Origin: Sphingomonadales bacterium
GTDB taxonomy: Bacteria > Pseudomonadota > Alphaproteobacteria > Sphingomonadales > Sphingomonadaceae
Direction of reading: 5' to 3'
NCBI GenBank assembly: GCA_025351405.1
Contig: JANXVZ010000006.1
Span: 1 to 64,000, forward strand
Length of the DNA stretch: 64,000 nt
A program made the position numbers and the translations under genes. Shown here piece by piece: positions 54,361 to 63,912 of the stretch (positions are counted from its first letter, which is position 1; every line of letters starts with the position of its first letter). Under the pieces are notes generated by a model, which worked only from the letters and a program-made list of their open reading frames with translations, ran no database searches and was not told the origin of the DNA.

Positions 54361-55370
54361 GCTGGCACGTTCGCGCGGCCCGGGGGTCGGATCTCGGCGC
54401 CCTGTTGGGCCTTGCCCGCCTTACCGGTGGCGGTTTCACCAACCTGCCGGCCGACGAGACTTCGCTCGCCGAACGTCTGGCCTGGTCCGATGCCAGCTAT
54501 GCCCGAAGCACCGAAACGCCCGAGGACGAGCTTTACATCCTGCTCCTCGAACAGCGCGGCACGGGTCGCATCGGCGGCTGCGCGATGGTGTTCAGCCGCA
54601 TCGGCGCGCGCTGGCCCTTTTACAGCTACAAGCTCGGTGTGCTCAGCCAGACCTCGCGTGAGCTTGGTCGTACGTTCGCCTTGCCGTTCCTCAGCCTGGT
54701 ATCCGACCATGACGGCGCCAGCGAAGTCGGAGGGTTGTTTCTTCATCCGGATCTGCGAACCGGCGGGCTTGGCCGCCTTTTGGCGCGATCGCGCTATCTG
54801 TTCATCGCCCAGCACCGTGCGCGATTTGGCGACAAGATGCTGGCAGAACTGCGCGGCGTTCTCGACGACGATGGCAATTCGCCATTTTGGGACGCGCTGG
54901 GGCGGCAGTTTTTCGGCATGACCTTCCCGGAGGCCGACAGCTTCAACGCGATCAACGGCAGCCAGTTCATCGCCGACCTGATGCCCAAGCACCCGATCTA
55001 CACAGCGCTGCTGCCCAAATCGGCGCGGGATGTCATCGGGCTGCCCCACCCAAAGGGCCGCGCCGCGCTGGCGATGCTGGAGGCGGAGGGCTTCAGCTTC
55101 GACAATTATGTCGACATTTTCGACGGCGGCCCGACGGTAACGGCGCGCACCGACCAGTTGCGCAGTGTCCGCGAGGCAAGGCTGGCCACGGTCGAACGGC
55201 TGTGCCCGACAGGATCGGGGTTTGAACGGGCGTTGCTGGCGACCGGGCGCTTGACCGAATTTCGCGCCTGGCTTGGTCATGTCGGTATCGACGAATGTGC
55301 TCTGCCCGCCGGCGAGGCCGAGGCCATGGGCGTGCAGGTTGGAGACGAAATTCGCCATGTCGCGCTTTGA
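54357..55370 (+). CDS. astA: Arginine N-succinyltransferase
   Basis: First step of the arginine succinyltransferase pathway: succinyl-CoA plus arginine to N2-succinylarginine. 337 residues with family features: RGSDLGALLGLARLTGGGFTNLP, YSYKLGVLSQTSRELG, EVGGLFLHPDLRTGGLG. The ATG at 54357 overlaps the hydrolase stop; an ATG three codons earlier is possible. It overlaps astD by 14 bases. Confidence 0.95.
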   Translation: MSWHVRAARGSDLGALLGLARLTGGGFTNLPADETSLAERLAWSDASYARSTETPEDELYILLLEQRGTGRIGGCAMVFSRIGARWPFYSYKLGVLSQTSRELGRTFALPFLSLVSDHDGASEVGGLFLHPDLRTGGLGRLLARSRYLFIAQHRARFGDKMLAELRGVLDDDGNSPFWDALGRQFFGMTFPEADSFNAINGSQFIADLMPKHPIYTALLPKSARDVIGLPHPKGRAALAMLEAEGFSFDNYVDIFDGGPTVTARTDQLRSVREARLATVERLCPTGSGFERALLATGRLTEFRAWLGHVGIDECALPAGEAEAMGVQVGDEIRHVAL

Positions 55371-56763
55371 ATCGATCGATCCGTGTACCGCTGAACCAAT
55401 TTGGCAGGGCGAGGCCGGCGATGTCGCCGCAGCCGTCGCTCGTGCCCGGGCAGCCTTGCCCGGCTGGGCATCGGCGGGTCTGGAGCCGCGTATCGCCGTC
55501 GCGCGCGCCTTCAAGGCCGTGGTCACCGAGCGGGCCGAAGCCTTTGCCCGGCTGATCGCGCGGGAGACCGGCAAGCCCTATTGGGAGACCAGGACCGAGG
55601 TCGCCAGCGTCGCCGCCAAGGTCGATATTTCCATTACCGCGCAGGCGGAACGCGCCGGGTCACGGTCTGGCGACGTCGCCGGTGTACGGCAAGTGCTGCG
55701 ACACAAGCCGCATGGTGTGCTGGCGGTGCTCGGGCCGTATAATTTCCCGGCACACTTGCCCAATGGCCATATCGTTCCGGCATTGCTGGCCGGCAACACC
55801 ATCGTCTTCAAACCGTCGGAGCTTACGCCGGCCGTGGCCGACTTCATGGCCGAATGCTGGCAAGCGGCGGGATTGCCCGCCGGCGTGCTCAACATTGTCC
55901 ATGGCGCTGGCGAAACGGGCAAGGCGCTGGCGGCGGGCGATATCGATGGCTTGCTGTTCACCGGATCGGCGGGAGTCGGCGCTGCTCTGGCGCGGCAGTT
56001 TGCTGAAACGCCTGGCAAGATCCTGGCGCTGGAGATGGGGGGTAACAATCCGCTGATCGTCTGGGATCTTGCGCCCGATAGCCTTGATGCGGCGGCGGCG
56101 CTGATCGTCCAGTCGGCGTATCTGTCGGCGGGGCAGCGCTGCACCTGCGCGCGGCGCCTTGTCGTTCGCGACGGTAGCGAGGGCGCCATTATCGACCGCG
56201 TCACGGCATTGATCGACCGGATCATCGTCGGCGCGCCGTTCGACGAACCGCAACCATTCATGGGCCCGGTGATCGCCAATCGTGCCGCCGACGGTCTGGT
56301 GGCGGGGGCCGCGGCCCTGGTGGCCAAGGGCGCACGGGTCATCCGGGGGCTGGAGCGTCTCCGCGCCGACCGCCCGTTCCTTTCGCCGGCGCTTTACGAT
56401 GTCACCGGCCTTACCGGCCTGCCCGACGCCGAATTGTTCGGGCCGCTGCTGCAACTTGTCCGCGTGCCGGATTGGGACGCTGCCGTTGCTGTCGCCAATG
56501 ACACCAAATTCGGACTTTCCGCAGGACTGATCGGCGGCGATGCAGCGCTCTACGACCGCTTCTGGACCGCATCGCGTGCCGGCGTCGTCAACTGGAACAG
56601 ACCGACGAATGGTGCCGCCTCGAACGCGCCCTTCGGCGGCATCGGGCTTTCTGGCAACCATCGCCCCAGCGCTTATTATGCAGCGGATTATGCCGCCTGG
56701 CCGGTGGCCAGCCTCGAAGCCGATGCGCCCGAAGGCACGATTGCGACGGGATTGCGCCCATGA
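55357..56763 (+). CDS. astD: N-succinylglutamate 5-semialdehyde dehydrogenase
   Basis: NAD-dependent aldehyde dehydrogenase of the arginine succinyltransferase pathway. 468 residues. The catalytic glutamate lies in LALEMGGNNPL and the cysteine in SAGQRCTCARRL; LLFTGSAGVG is the nucleotide region. The start at 55357 (MSRFESIDP) is chosen over 55273, which would overlap astA by nearly 100 bases. ATGA overlap with astB. Confidence 0.95.
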   Translation: MSRFESIDPCTAEPIWQGEAGDVAAAVARARAALPGWASAGLEPRIAVARAFKAVVTERAEAFARLIARETGKPYWETRTEVASVAAKVDISITAQAERAGSRSGDVAGVRQVLRHKPHGVLAVLGPYNFPAHLPNGHIVPALLAGNTIVFKPSELTPAVADFMAECWQAAGLPAGVLNIVHGAGETGKALAAGDIDGLLFTGSAGVGAALARQFAETPGKILALEMGGNNPLIVWDLAPDSLDAAAALIVQSAYLSAGQRCTCARRLVVRDGSEGAIIDRVTALIDRIIVGAPFDEPQPFMGPVIANRAADGLVAGAAALVAKGARVIRGLERLRADRPFLSPALYDVTGLTGLPDAELFGPLLQLVRVPDWDAAVAVANDTKFGLSAGLIGGDAALYDRFWTASRAGVVNWNRPTNGAASNAPFGGIGLSGNHRPSAYYAADYAAWPVASLEADAPEGTIATGLRP

Positions 56764-58022
56764 TCCGCGAGATCAATTTCGACGGGCTTATTGGCCCTAC
56801 GCATAATTACGCCGCACTCAGCTTCGGCAATCTCGCCAGCGCATCGAACGCCGGCGCCGAATCGCGTCCACGCGAGGCGGCATTGCAGGGGCTGGCAAAG
56901 ATGCGCTTTGCGCTGTCGCTGGGTTTGGCACAGGGCCTGCTGTTGCCATTGGAACGCCCCAACACCCGCTGGCTGCGGACGTTGGGTTTTACGGGAAGCG
57001 ATGCCGAAGTCTGCGCCGCCGCGCACGATGACGACCCGAAGCTGTTCGCCCAGGCATGTTCCGCTTCGTCGATGTGGACCGCCAACGCCGCCACCGTTTC
57101 ACCGGCCGCCGACGCCGGTGATGGCCGGACCCACCTGAGCGTCGCCAACCTGTCGCGGATGACGCATCGCAGTATCGAGCACCCCGAAACCGAGGCGCAA
57201 TTGCGCCTCGCCTTCGCCCACCCGGCCTTCGCCGTTCATTCCGCCATCCCGGCCACCTTCGGCGATGAAGGCGCCGCCAACCATATGCGGATCACTGCCG
57301 CCCATGGCGAGCCGGGCGTCGAAGTCTTTGTCTATGGCGAGGAGGGCGGGCGATTTCCGGCCCGGCAGAACCGCCGCGCGTCACAGGCTGTCGCCCGGCG
57401 CCATGGTCTCGACCCGGCGCGGACGCTGTTCGTGGCGCAATCGGGCGCCGCCATCGACGCCGGCGCCTTTCACAATGATGTCGTCGCGGTCGCCAACGAA
57501 AATGTGTTGTTCGCGCATGAACTGGCTTTTGCCGATGCCGACGGGCTGAAGGCCGATCTGGCGCGCTTGCTGCCGGGCGTCCAGGTCGTCGAGGTGCCGG
57601 TCGCCGCCGTCAGTCTCGATGACGCGGTGCGATCCTATTTGTTCAACTCGCAGCTGGTCACGCTGCCGGACGGCAGCATGGCGCTGATTTTGCCGCGCGA
57701 ATCGGAGGCCTGTGTCCCGGTCAAGGCGTGGCTGGACGTTATGCTGGCCGGCAACGGCCCTATCCGCGCCGTGCATTTCGTCGATGTGCGCGAATCGATG
57801 CGCAACGGTGGTGGCCCGGCGTGCCTGCGGCTGCGCGTCGTGGCGGACCCGGCGACAGTCGATGTCCGGTTCCTGCTCGATGAAGCGAAGATAGACCGGC
57901 TGGAGGCGTTGATCGCGGCAAACTGGCCGGATCGAATCGGTGTGGGCGATCTCGGCAATCCGGCGCTTTGGGCGCAGGTCTGGGCGGCGCGAACGGCGTT
58001 GCTGGCAGAACTGGGTTTTTGA
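56760..58022 (+). CDS. astB: N-succinylarginine dihydrolase
   Basis: Hydrolyses N2-succinylarginine to N2-succinylornithine, releasing ammonia and CO2. 420 residues with the family start REINFDGLIGPTHNYA and the active-site HNDVVAVANENV and GGGPACLRLRV (catalytic cysteine) regions. Last gene of the operon, convergent with amn 31 bp away. astC, the transaminase, is absent and probably replaced by a general ArgD elsewhere. Confidence 0.95.
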   Translation: MIREINFDGLIGPTHNYAALSFGNLASASNAGAESRPREAALQGLAKMRFALSLGLAQGLLLPLERPNTRWLRTLGFTGSDAEVCAAAHDDDPKLFAQACSASSMWTANAATVSPAADAGDGRTHLSVANLSRMTHRSIEHPETEAQLRLAFAHPAFAVHSAIPATFGDEGAANHMRITAAHGEPGVEVFVYGEEGGRFPARQNRRASQAVARRHGLDPARTLFVAQSGAAIDAGAFHNDVVAVANENVLFAHELAFADADGLKADLARLLPGVQVVEVPVAAVSLDDAVRSYLFNSQLVTLPDGSMALILPRESEACVPVKAWLDVMLAGNGPIRAVHFVDVRESMRNGGGPACLRLRVVADPATVDVRFLLDEAKIDRLEALIAANWPDRIGVGDLGNPALWAQVWAARTALLAELGF

Positions 58023-58053
58023 GGAACGGTTTTGCGGCGCGCGCGGCCGCGCT

Positions 58054-59493
58054 CTACCGGAACGGCGGTTCGTCGAACGCGCGCAATTTGCGCGAATGCA
58101 GCCCAGGGCCCGCATCGCGCAGGCGCATCATGGCGTCGATGCCGATGTGCAGATGCTCCGATATGGCGCCCTCGTAGAAACGGTTGGCCTGGCCCGGCAG
58201 TTTGATTTCGCCATGCAGCGGTTTGTCGGAAACGCACAACAGCGTCCCGTACGGCACGCGGAAGCGATAGCCCTGGGCGGCGATCGTCGCCGATTCCATG
58301 TCGACGGCGACGGCGCGCGACTGGTTGAAGCGCAGTGCCGAGCGGCTGAAGCGCAGTTCCCAGTTGCGATCGTCGGTGGTGACGACGGTGCCGGTGCGCA
58401 GCCGCGGTTTCAGCGCCTCGCCATGCGCGCCGGTCACCGCTTCGGCCGCGGCCTGCAGCGCCTGCTGGACCTCGGCGAGTGCGGGAATCGGAATTTCCGG
58501 CGGCAGTACATCGTCGAGGACATGGTCGTCGCGCAGATAGGCATGCGCGAGGACATAGTCACCGATAGCCTGCGACGGTCGCAAGCCGCCGCAATGCCCA
58601 ATCATCAGCCAGGCTTCGGGCCGCAGCACGGCGAGATGGTCGGTGATTGTCTTGGCGTTGGATGGCCCCACACCGATGTTGACGAGGGTGACGCCCGCGC
58701 GCCCCGGCGCGGTCAGGTGCCATGCCGGCATTTGGTGCTTGCGCCACGCCACATCCGCGGCGGCGGTTTCGGGCGACACGTCAGCGGCGGTGAACTCGAG
58801 CCCACCGGGGCACGCCAACCGTTCATAGCCGTCACCCAGCTTTGAACAGCCCCAGCGCACGAATTCGTCGACATAGCGATGGTAGTTGGTGAGCAGAATA
58901 TAATGCTGGAAATCCTCGGGCGCGGTGCCCGTATAATGCTTGAGCCTTGCCAGAGAAAAGTCCGTGCGCGGACCGTCGAACAGCGCCAGCGGACGGGTTT
59001 CGGATAGCCCATCGTCCCACAGTCCATCGGCCAGCTCGTCACCGATCTGCGCCAGCTCGGTCGTCGGGAACCAGCGCGCCAGTTCCGACGCCGTCGCCAC
59101 GTCGAGCCGCAACTCGCTGGCGCCATCAAGGACATAGGGATAGGGAATTTCGACCTGCGAACGCTCGACGCTGACCTCGACATCATAGTCGGCCATCAAC
59201 AGGTCGAGCTGCTCGACGATATACGCGCGATACAGTTCGGGCCGGGTGATCGTCGAAAGATAGGTGCCGGGCCGGGTCAGCCGCGCGAATGCCCGGACCT
59301 GGCGCGGGCTGCCGCCGCCGCCGTACACCAGCCGCAATGCCGGATAGGCCCAGCGGCTCATCACCCGGTCGGCGGGATCGGGGGGAGTGCCGTCATCAAG
59401 ATAGGCGCGCAACGCGGTGCGCAACGCAGCGGTCGAATCGGCGTGGATGGCAACGAGCTGGTCAACCAGCGCTTTGGGGGTCAGGTTCGTCAT
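58054..59493 (-). CDS. amn: AMP nucleosidase
   Basis: Splits AMP into adenine and ribose 5-phosphate. 479 residues, close to the E. coli protein. The N-terminal regulatory domain (about to 170) precedes a nucleoside-phosphorylase-like catalytic domain with NIGVGPSNAKTITDHLA, WLMIGHCGGLR and AVAVDMESATIA (catalytic-site Glu). The start is ATG at 59493 (MTNLTPKAL) or 59511. With the adenosine kinase it suggests active purine salvage. Confidence 0.93.
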   Translation of the reverse strand: MTNLTPKALVDQLVAIHADSTAALRTALRAYLDDGTPPDPADRVMSRWAYPALRLVYGGGGSPRQVRAFARLTRPGTYLSTITRPELYRAYIVEQLDLLMADYDVEVSVERSQVEIPYPYVLDGASELRLDVATASELARWFPTTELAQIGDELADGLWDDGLSETRPLALFDGPRTDFSLARLKHYTGTAPEDFQHYILLTNYHRYVDEFVRWGCSKLGDGYERLACPGGLEFTAADVSPETAAADVAWRKHQMPAWHLTAPGRAGVTLVNIGVGPSNAKTITDHLAVLRPEAWLMIGHCGGLRPSQAIGDYVLAHAYLRDDHVLDDVLPPEIPIPALAEVQQALQAAAEAVTGAHGEALKPRLRTGTVVTTDDRNWELRFSRSALRFNQSRAVAVDMESATIAAQGYRFRVPYGTLLCVSDKPLHGEIKLPGQANRFYEGAISEHLHIGIDAMMRLRDAGPGLHSRKLRAFDEPPFR

Positions 59494-59636
59494 CACCAGC
59501 TTATGCCCCATGGCAGGTTGGGGCGCCAGTGCGGGCGCGGCCAGGCAAGTGCCTGATACAACGACGCCCCCCCTTCGCCCATCTCGCAAAACCCGCTATG
59601 GCCTCGCAAACATCGCAATACCGGACACCAGCCAAA

Positions 59637-60782
59637 ATGCAGTTCGAGCTCGACGACGACCAGCGCGCCATCCAGGAGGCTGCCCGGCGCTTTACGGCCG
59701 ATCGCATAACGCCGCATGCTGCCGAATGGGACGAAAAGCATATTTATCCCAAGGCGACGATCCAGGCGGCAGCGGAACTGGGCTTTGCCGCAATCTATGT
59801 CCGCGAAGAAAGCGGCGGGATCGGGCTCGGACGGCTGGAAGCGGCGCTGATCATGGAAGCGATGGCCTATGGCTGCCCCTCGACCAGCGCCTTCATCTCG
59901 ATCCACAACATGGCGGCCTGGATGGTCGACGCCTTCGGCGATGCGGCGGTGCGCGAAAAATACCTGCCGTCACTGGTCAGCATGGAGCGTATCGCCAGCT
60001 ATTGCCTGACCGAGCCCGGGGCCGGCAGCGATGCGGCGGCGCTGAAGACCCGCGCCGTGCGCGACGGCGACGATTATGTCGTGTCCGGATCCAAGGCCTT
60101 CATTTCGGGCGGCGGCGTCAACGATGTCTACGTAACGATGGTCCGCACCGGCGAAGATGGGCCGCGCGGTATCTCGTGCCTGGTCATTGAAAAGGATATG
60201 CCCGGCGTCAGCTTCGGCGCCCCGGAACGCAAATTGGGCTGGCATTCGCAACCGACGGCGCAGGTCAATTTCGATGCCGTTCGCGTCCCTGTTGCCAATC
60301 GCGTTGGCGCCGAGGGGCAGGGGTTTTCGATCGCCATGGCCGGGCTCGACGGCGGCCGGCTCAACATCGGCGCCTGTTCGCTTGGCGGCGCCCAGCGTGC
60401 GCTCGACGAAGCGATCGCCTATACGCGGCAGCGCACCCAGTTCGGGCGCGCCATTGCCGATTTCCAGGCGACGCAGTTCAAGCTTGCCGACATGGATACC
60501 GAACTTTCGGCAGCCCGGGCGCTGTTGTACCAGGCCGCCGCCAAGGTTTCCGCCGGGGCGCCCGACAAGACCCGCTTCGCCGCCATGGCCAAGCGCTTTG
60601 CGACCGATACCGGCATGGCAGTTGCCGACCGCGCGCTGCAACTTTTCGGCGGCTATGGCTATCTGATGGATTTCCCGGTGGAGCGCATCTTCCGCGACCT
60701 GCGGGTTCACCAGATCCTCGAAGGTACCAACGAGATCATGCGGGTGATCACGGCGCGTGAATTGCTCAGGGCAACGAATTGA
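59637..60782 (+). CDS. Acyl-CoA dehydrogenase (isobutyryl-CoA type)
   Basis: 381 residues with the complete family pattern: SYCLTEPGAGSDAAALKT, SGSKAFISGGGVND, TRQRTQFGRAIADFQATQ, and the catalytic glutamate in ILEGTNEIMRVI. Overall similarity is to short/branched-chain dehydrogenases such as isobutyryl-CoA dehydrogenase of valine breakdown. No other valine genes adjoin it. The start is 59637 (MQFELDDDQ) or the ATG at 59598; neither has a good ribosome-binding site. Confidence 0.9.
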   Translation: MQFELDDDQRAIQEAARRFTADRITPHAAEWDEKHIYPKATIQAAAELGFAAIYVREESGGIGLGRLEAALIMEAMAYGCPSTSAFISIHNMAAWMVDAFGDAAVREKYLPSLVSMERIASYCLTEPGAGSDAAALKTRAVRDGDDYVVSGSKAFISGGGVNDVYVTMVRTGEDGPRGISCLVIEKDMPGVSFGAPERKLGWHSQPTAQVNFDAVRVPVANRVGAEGQGFSIAMAGLDGGRLNIGACSLGGAQRALDEAIAYTRQRTQFGRAIADFQATQFKLADMDTELSAARALLYQAAAKVSAGAPDKTRFAAMAKRFATDTGMAVADRALQLFGGYGYLMDFPVERIFRDLRVHQILEGTNEIMRVITARELLRATN

Positions 60783-60811
60783 AGGACCGGCGGCTGAGCG
60801 GCGGCAAAACG

Positions 60812-61192
60812 ATGGAACGCCCGCGCTACCTGCCTGCTTTTGCCGCTCTCAACGCCATTGTCGCGCTGGCGTTCGGGACCTTTGCCGCGCACGGCATCCA
60901 TGATCCTCAGGCGCGTGAGTGGATCATGACCGGCGTCATGTTCCAGTTGCCACACGTTGCGGCGGTATTCGGCCTGTTGGCATGGCGCAACGCCATGATG
61001 GTGCGGCGGGGGGCGTGGGCCATCAGCATCGGCAGCTTCATATTTGCCGCCGACCTCGATGCACTGGCGCTCGGCGCGCCGAGAGTGGTGGCGGCGTTTG
61101 CGCCCATCGGCGGGTCACTGATGATGATCGGCTGGCTGTGGCTGGCAGTCACGGCGCTGGCGGGGGAACGCTTCGACAGCCTTGGTGAGTGA
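60812..61192 (+). CDS. DUF423 family membrane protein
   Basis: 126 residues with four hydrophobic helices and the DUF423 (YgdD-like) start LNAIVALAFGTFAAHG. Function unknown in all bacteria. It could start at a TTG at 60779 overlapping the dehydrogenase stop; the ATG at 60812 (MERPRYL) is preferred. Coexpression with the dehydrogenase is possible. Confidence 0.8.
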   Translation: MERPRYLPAFAALNAIVALAFGTFAAHGIHDPQAREWIMTGVMFQLPHVAAVFGLLAWRNAMMVRRGAWAISIGSFIFAADLDALALGAPRVVAAFAPIGGSLMMIGWLWLAVTALAGERFDSLGE

Positions 61193-61212
61193 AGCAAGGA
61201 TGACGGTCTTTA

Positions 61213-61992
61213 TCAGTCCCTGAACCCGGGATCGAGCCGATCGAGCTTGCGCAGCAGCGCTGGCCAAGCAAGCAGGTTCGCCACCATGCCAAGACCGGCC
61301 TTGCCCTGTCCGGCGGCCTTTTCCGGCGTACCTTGCGGCGGATTGTAAAGGCCATCGGCCCCGGCGCTGAGCGCCATCACCTGCGCCTCGCAGGCGCGTT
61401 CGAGAAAATACAGGTTGAGGAAACATTCGGCGACGGTCTTGCCGATGGCGAGGGTGCCGTGGTTGCGCAGGATCATGGCGCGCTTCGTCGGCCCCAGATC
61501 GGCGACCAGCCGTTCGCGCTCCTCAAGGTCGGTCGCGACGCCTTCATACTCATGATAGGTCACCTCGTCGCGGATCAGCATGGCGGTCTGTGTCAACGGC
61601 ATCAGTCCGGCGGCCTGGGCCGAGACAGCCTGACCGGCCTTGGTATGGACGTGCATGACCGCCTGCGCATCTTCGCGTGCCATGTGGATGGCCGAATGGA
61701 TGGTGAAGCCCGCCGGATTGGTCAGATAGGGCGTCTCCATCACCGGGCGGCCTTCGACATCGATCTTGACGAGCGACGAGGCGGTGATTTCCTCGAACAT
61801 CAGATTATATGGGTTGATGAGAAAATGATGCTCCGGCCCCGGAATGCGCGCCGACAGATGCGTGAAGATGATATCGTCCCAGCCATACATCGCCACCAGC
61901 CGATAGGCCGCGGCGAGATCGGTGCGGATCGCCCATTCTTCCGGCGTCACCTGGTCCTTGACGCTGGCGACGGGTTTCAGTTGCGTGGCCAT
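61213..61992 (-). CDS. Class II aldolase/adducin family protein
   Basis: 259 residues of the AraD/FucA-like zinc aldolase fold. Zinc-ligand motifs are HVHTKAG (two His) and ILRNHGTLAIG (His), and the THLSARIPG phosphate-loop region is present. Many alphaproteobacteria carry such proteins with unknown substrates. No sugar genes are adjacent. Confidence 0.87.
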   Translation of the reverse strand: MATQLKPVASVKDQVTPEEWAIRTDLAAAYRLVAMYGWDDIIFTHLSARIPGPEHHFLINPYNLMFEEITASSLVKIDVEGRPVMETPYLTNPAGFTIHSAIHMAREDAQAVMHVHTKAGQAVSAQAAGLMPLTQTAMLIRDEVTYHEYEGVATDLEERERLVADLGPTKRAMILRNHGTLAIGKTVAECFLNLYFLERACEAQVMALSAGADGLYNPPQGTPEKAAGQGKAGLGMVANLLAWPALLRKLDRLDPGFRD

Positions 61993-62016
61993 GACATTCT
62001 ACTCCCGAGGTTTGCG

Positions 62017-62187
62017 CTACTCTGCCCGCTTTTTGGTCGCCTGGGAATAAGCGCCGGTGCGGCAGGCGTCGGAACAGTGACGGACATTATCCCAATCGCG
62101 CGCCCATTTCTTGCGCCACGCGAAAGGCCGGCCGCAGGTGGCACAATCCTTCGTTGGCAAATCGGCCTTTCGGCGCATCTTGGCCAT
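62017..62187 (-). CDS. DUF2256 zinc-ribbon protein
   Basis: 56 residues, basic, with a C-x2-C ... C-x3-C zinc-binding pattern ([18 protein letters not shown] then RHCSDACR), the DUF2256 signature. Function unknown. The ATG at 62187 has a GGGGAGA ribosome-binding site. Upstream of the class II aldolase on the same strand. Confidence 0.85.
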   Translation of the reverse strand: MAKMRRKADLPTKDCATCGRPFAWRKKWARDWDNVRHCSDACRTGAYSQATKKRAE

Positions 62188-62295
62188 GGCCGTATCTCCC
62201 CATTTTCCTGCGCTGCGGCACTGGCGCACGGCGACTGCCATGCAATAGTGTAACATTCCCACCCTACCGCCGCGACAATAGACAGGGGAACACCA

Positions 62296-63912
62296 ATGCG
62301 TCTTGAACTCGATCGTCGCAGTCTGCTGGTCGCGGGTGTCGCCGGGTTGCTGCTCCCCAGCCGTGCCGCTCTGGCGGGGCTGTGGCCGGTCAAGGGTTTC
62401 ACCCATGGTGTCGCCAGCGGTGACCCGCAGCAGACTGCGGTGAAATTATGGACGCGCTATGTCGGTGCCGATGCTGCCGACTGCACGCTGCGCGTCGAAG
62501 TGTCCCGCGATGCAGCGTTCGGCACCGTCCTCAAGCGTGGAGAGGCCGTCGCCGGCGCCGAAACCTGGGGCACCGCGCAAACCCGTATCGACGGACTGCC
62601 ACCGGGCGAATGGCTGTTCTACCGTTTCATCGCGCCCGACGGCAGCATGTCGCCGGTGGGTCGGACACGAACCTTGCCGGCGGGAAGCCTTTCGGCGTTC
62701 AAGGTCGCGGTGTTCAGCTGCTCGAACAAGCCGTTCGGGATGTTCAATGCCTATGCCCATGCGGCGGCGCGCAGCGATATCGCCCTGATGGTCCATCTCG
62801 GCGACTATTTCTATGAATACAAGCGTGGCACCTACCCATCGGTGAAGGACGCGATGCCAGGCCGGGACATCGAGCCGGCCAACGAGATCGTCAAGCTCGA
62901 CGACTATCGCCAGCGCTATGCCAGCTATCGCATCGATCCGGCGCTGGCCGAATTGCACCGGATGTTTCCGATGATCAGCATCTGGGACGACCATGAATTC
63001 GCCAACGACGCCTGGAAGGGTGGCGCCGAAAACCACCAGCCCGACGAAGGTGACTGGAACTTGCGAAAGGCGGCCGCCAAGCGCGCGCATGCCGAATGGC
63101 TGCCGGGACCGGACCGGCCCTATAATCGGTATGACATTGGCGATCTTGTCAGCCTGATAACCCTCGATACGCGGGTCGAAGGCCGCGATCACCAGCTCGA
63201 GCTCGGCAAGGCCGTGGCGGCGGGTGACACGGCGCTGGCGCAGTTCCACGACAAGCAATGGCTTGACCCCAAGCGCACACTGATGGGTTTTCAACAGGAA
63301 GCCTGGGCGGCCAGAACGCTTAAAGCCTCGGTCAAAGCCGGGCAGAAATGGCAGCTCGTGGCCCAGCAGATCGTCATGGGCAATCTCGTTACCCCCCGCA
63401 ATGCCCTGGAGTGGCTGGGGCCGGACGCCGATCCGCGCGCCAAGGGATTCATCGGCGGCGGCATCAAGGCAGCCCGGCTCGGCATCCCCGGCAACATGGA
63501 TAGCTGGGGCGGCTATGCCCCGGCGCGATCGCGATTGCTGAAGGCGGCGCAAGCGGCGAATGCCGACATGGTGGTGATTTCAGGCGATAGCCACAATGCC
63601 TGGGCGTTCGACCTTGCCGAAGGTGGCAAGCCCGCCGGCGTCGAATTCGGCGGTCATTCGGTGACCTCGCCTGGTTATGAAAGTGCGCTTGCCGCCGACC
63701 CTGCTGTCGTCGCTGCCGGACTGGTCGCGGCAAATCCCGAACTGAAATGGTGCGATACCAGCCGTCGCGGCTATATGACGGTTGCGTTCACGCCCGAATC
63801 GGCGCGCTGCGACTGGGTCTTCATGGACACCATATTGGCCGCCTCACTCGCCACCGGCAAGGGCCAGGCCGCGACCGTCCAACGCGGCAAGCGCAGGCTG
63901 ACACTGGCTTGA
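62296..63912 (+). CDS. phoD: PhoD-like alkaline phosphatase/phosphodiesterase
   Basis: 538 residues. The N-terminus has a twin-arginine-like signal ([16 protein letters not shown], cleavage near SRAALA), as expected for PhoD enzymes exported folded with Ca/Fe cofactors. The N-terminal domain ([20 protein letters not shown]) precedes a metallophosphatase domain with [24 protein letters not shown] and [12 protein letters not shown], which carry the metal ligands. I see no clear Pho box upstream. Confidence 0.93.
   Translation: MRLELDRRSLLVAGVAGLLLPSRAALAGLWPVKGFTHGVASGDPQQTAVKLWTRYVGADAADCTLRVEVSRDAAFGTVLKRGEAVAGAETWGTAQTRIDGLPPGEWLFYRFIAPDGSMSPVGRTRTLPAGSLSAFKVAVFSCSNKPFGMFNAYAHAAARSDIALMVHLGDYFYEYKRGTYPSVKDAMPGRDIEPANEIVKLDDYRQRYASYRIDPALAELHRMFPMISIWDDHEFANDAWKGGAENHQPDEGDWNLRKAAAKRAHAEWLPGPDRPYNRYDIGDLVSLITLDTRVEGRDHQLELGKAVAAGDTALAQFHDKQWLDPKRTLMGFQQEAWAARTLKASVKAGQKWQLVAQQIVMGNLVTPRNALEWLGPDADPRAKGFIGGGIKAARLGIPGNMDSWGGYAPARSRLLKAAQAANADMVVISGDSHNAWAFDLAEGGKPAGVEFGGHSVTSPGYESALAADPAVVAAGLVAANPELKWCDTSRRGYMTVAFTPESARCDWVFMDTILAASLATGKGQAATVQRGKRRLTLA

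Noticed and set aside
62249-62276. TGTAACA-N17-CGAC before phoD
   Set aside because: It differs from the SigF-type promoter in both boxes and in spacing.
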